The notes under the pieces: model-generated
The model's input: only the letters and a program-made list of their open reading frames with translations
The model's database searches: none
Told to the model about the DNA's origin: nothing
Translations under genes and position numbers: made by a program
NCBI GenBank assembly: GCA_016839345.1
Contig: JAEOUL010000175.1
Location: forward strand, 1-6,551
Origin: Candidatus Thorarchaeota archaeon
GTDB lineage: Archaea; Asgardarchaeota; Thorarchaeia; Thorarchaeales; Thorarchaeaceae
DNA: 6,551 nt
Direction of reading: 5' to 3'
Shown: in pieces, positions 4,943 to 6,551 of the stretch
How positions within the stretch are numbered: position 1 is the first letter of the stretch
How the letters are laid out: every line of letters begins with the position of its first letter

Positions 4943-6551
4943 AGAAGGGAAGAAGCGAGAGTCTGTCAGAGAGGAAAAACATTGGGGAGAAGGATTGCAA
5001 TTGGGTAGAAATAATCAAACGTCACAAACAAGAGGCAGAGTCCAATCTGGATATTAAAAATGAGAGGGAGGCTGCTGTAGCATACAAGAAGCTTGGATAT
5101 GCTTATGCACAGTTTGCAGATACAGTTGAAACAGCTGAAGAGTACAGTGACCACGTTAAAAATGCGATTGATGCTTACAGAAAAGCTGCGACCTACTACA
5201 GAGAAACAGACAATATGCAAGAAGAACTGGAATGCATTGGAGAAGCCTTCTTCTTCAAGGGATTTGTAGCGAAGTCCAATATCGAATGTAAAGACATGTT
5301 TAGTGGATCTCATGACCACTTCATTAAATCAAGCGATTTCTTTTCTAAGGAGAATGATCAAGAGGGTCGAGCGCGGACTTTGAGTCGTGCTGCGATGGCT
5401 TCATTCCACATAATTACTCAATGTAGTGACAAACATGAAATTGAGCAGTTAATTCAGGAGGGTATTACAATTGCAGGAGAGTCTTGGAACCTAGCAAAGG
5501 ATGTTGGTAATATTCAATCTCTTGCTGAATCATTGCTTGCTGAGTTTTGGCTATGTTGGACTCATATGCTCATTGCCCCATATAGATGGGATGAGAATTG
5601 GAAGGAATACAACAGGAAACTTCTATTGAGGTGTGATGAAAGCATAAAAGCTACCGAGGATTGTGACACTCCTCTATTCATTAGTATGGTTTACCTTGCG
5701 GCCGGCACCCTATACTACTTCTTTGGATATAATTTCATAAAGGATGAAAAAGAGCAGAGGGAATACACCGAGAAGGGATTTCAGTTACTGGAAAAGGCGC
5801 TAGTCTTCGCAAAGAGTGCGAATAATAAAATCCTGATACTATCTTCGCTATGGTGGTTGGATTGGAACGCCCTTTCTACAGGAAGACACGAGTACATCCA
5901 AGAACATTTGTTTGAAGACATCAGGACATTAGAGGAGATTGGAAAAATATTTTCGGAATCCGACAGCTTTTGGTCTCTGTCTGGAAAGTCCATGCCAGCT
6001 TTCTGTTATGCAAACTTGGCTCGGATGAGTTTTTTCACAAATACTCAAAGGAAGTCTTTCGCTGAGAAGGGAGTTGAACATGTCACGGAGTCCTTCAAGA
6101 AGTTTGTCTTCAGACCGGGATCTGCTTGGTCCTATCAGTTGTTAACATGGTCACTTTCACTACTAGTTACTCTCGCTAAAACGAAAAATGCGCGGGATCA
6201 ACACGCCCAGAAAATGCTTCAATATGCTCGAAAGGCCGAAAAAATAGGTGAAGAATTCGATGGAGGATGGGCTCGAGCTGCTGGATATTCTTCTACTTAC
6301 GGGGCCTACATGACTCTCGCAGACATTGCAGAAAATGAGGAAGATAGAATCAAGTATCTATCAGCTGCTATAGGTGCCGCTAGAAAGTACAATCGACATT
6401 CAGTGGAAAGCCGTACCGGTATTATCTCTGCCCATGTGCGGCTGGGGCTTCTCTACGAAGAGCTTGTTAGATTAACAACAAAAGTCGACCCGTTAAGAAA
6501 AGCGAAGGAAACATTCCTTGGAGTAATCAAGGAGAGTAATGAGAGAGGATA
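4939..6551 (+). CDS. Large TPR-like alpha-helical repeat protein, N-terminal part (cut by window edge)
   Basis: A single frame stays open for 537 codons from the ATG to the last base with no stop, so the gene continues beyond the window. The product has no signal peptide. It starts with a basic, charged segment (1-20) and is then almost wholly alpha-helical. Helix pairs with TPR-type spacing of small and aromatic residues are clearest at 43-90 (AYKKLGYAYAQFA, then AIDAYRKAATYY), around 95-135, and at 425-515 (MLQYARKAEKIGEEF, YLSAAIGAARKY, ahead of HVRLGLLYEEL). The middle is unusually rich in Trp and aromatic residues (WLCWTH near 204-209, LWWLDW near 304-309). TPR solenoids bind other proteins, so this is probably a scaffold or the sensor arm of a larger protein; its C-terminal domain lies outside the window. 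The ATG has only a close GGAAG before it and overlaps the stop of the small frame. In-frame TTG codons at 4873 and 4888 are alternative starts. Coding status is strong; the repeat class is moderate and the function unknown. Confidence 0.82.
   Translation, partial: MKKGRSESLSERKNIGEKDCNWVEIIKRHKQEAESNLDIKNEREAAVAYKKLGYAYAQFADTVETAEEYSDHVKNAIDAYRKAATYYRETDNMQEELECIGEAFFFKGFVAKSNIECKDMFSGSHDHFIKSSDFFSKENDQEGRARTLSRAAMASFHIITQCSDKHEIEQLIQEGITIAGESWNLAKDVGNIQSLAESLLAEFWLCWTHMLIAPYRWDENWKEYNRKLLLRCDESIKATEDCDTPLFISMVYLAAGTLYYFFGYNFIKDEKEQREYTEKGFQLLEKALVFAKSANNKILILSSLWWLDWNALSTGRHEYIQEHLFEDIRTLEEIGKIFSESDSFWSLSGKSMPAFCYANLARMSFFTNTQRKSFAEKGVEHVTESFKKFVFRPGSAWSYQLLTWSLSLLVTLAKTKNARDQHAQKMLQYARKAEKIGEEFDGGWARAAGYSSTYGAYMTLADIAENEEDRIKYLSAAIGAARKYNRHSVESRTGIISAHVRLGLLYEELVRLTTKVDPLRKAKETFLGVIKESNERG

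Noticed and set aside
4966..5319. 117-codon frame on the - strand
   Set aside because: It lies antisense within the long TPR-like frame, has no ribosome-binding site of note and reads as low-complexity hydrophobic sequence, the usual mirror of charged helical coding DNA.

Overview
This 6.55 kb window looks like a piece of an archaeal chromosome. TATA-like boxes, rather than bacterial -35/-10 pairs, sit upstream of several genes. Several starts have clear GGAG-type Shine-Dalgarno sites. The set of genes (an archaeal-style fused nucleotidyltransferase/left-handed beta-helix protein, a stand-alone AlaX editing protein, and a large TPR-like protein) suits an archaeon. The flavour resembles Asgard archaea such as Thorarchaeota, but that is an impression of gene content and style, not something the sequence proves. 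There are no rRNA or tRNA genes, CRISPR arrays or recognisable mobile elements.

Layout. At the left end (106-768, + strand) is a 220-residue protein with an HExxH zinc-peptidase motif and no family I recognise. It runs tail to tail into a leftward block on the - strand with only 5 bases between the stop codons. In transcription order the block is: an M20/ArgE-DapE-type zinc amidohydrolase (4601-3474), a small protein with one N-terminal membrane helix (3386-2862), an AlaX-M-type alanyl-tRNA editing protein (2849-2121) and a sugar-phosphate nucleotidyltransferase fused to a GlmU-like beta-helix (2060-774). The membrane gene and alaX are tightly coupled: 12 bases separate stop and start, and the ribosome-binding site overlaps the upstream stop. 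The 87-base and 60-base gaps elsewhere in the block each hold a plausible promoter, so it may be two or three transcription units rather than one operon.

To the right, about 280 bases of divergent intergenic DNA (4602-4879) separate the amidohydrolase from a rightward gene. That gene starts at 4939 and stays open to the window edge (537 codons with no stop), and encodes the N-terminal part of a long alpha-helical, TPR-like protein. A 20-codon reading frame with its own good ribosome-binding site precedes it and overlaps its start as ATGA.

How the genes relate. AlaX guards translation by clearing mischarged tRNA(Ala). The nucleotidyltransferase makes an activated NDP-sugar for glycan or surface synthesis. 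The amidohydrolase removes an acyl group from an amino-acid-like substrate or cleaves a small peptide. No single pathway joins them. The observations most worth a second look are the replacement of the catalytic acetyltransferase histidine by arginine in the GlmU-like protein, the orphan HExxH protein, the membrane protein coupled to alaX, and the small frame before the TPR gene.
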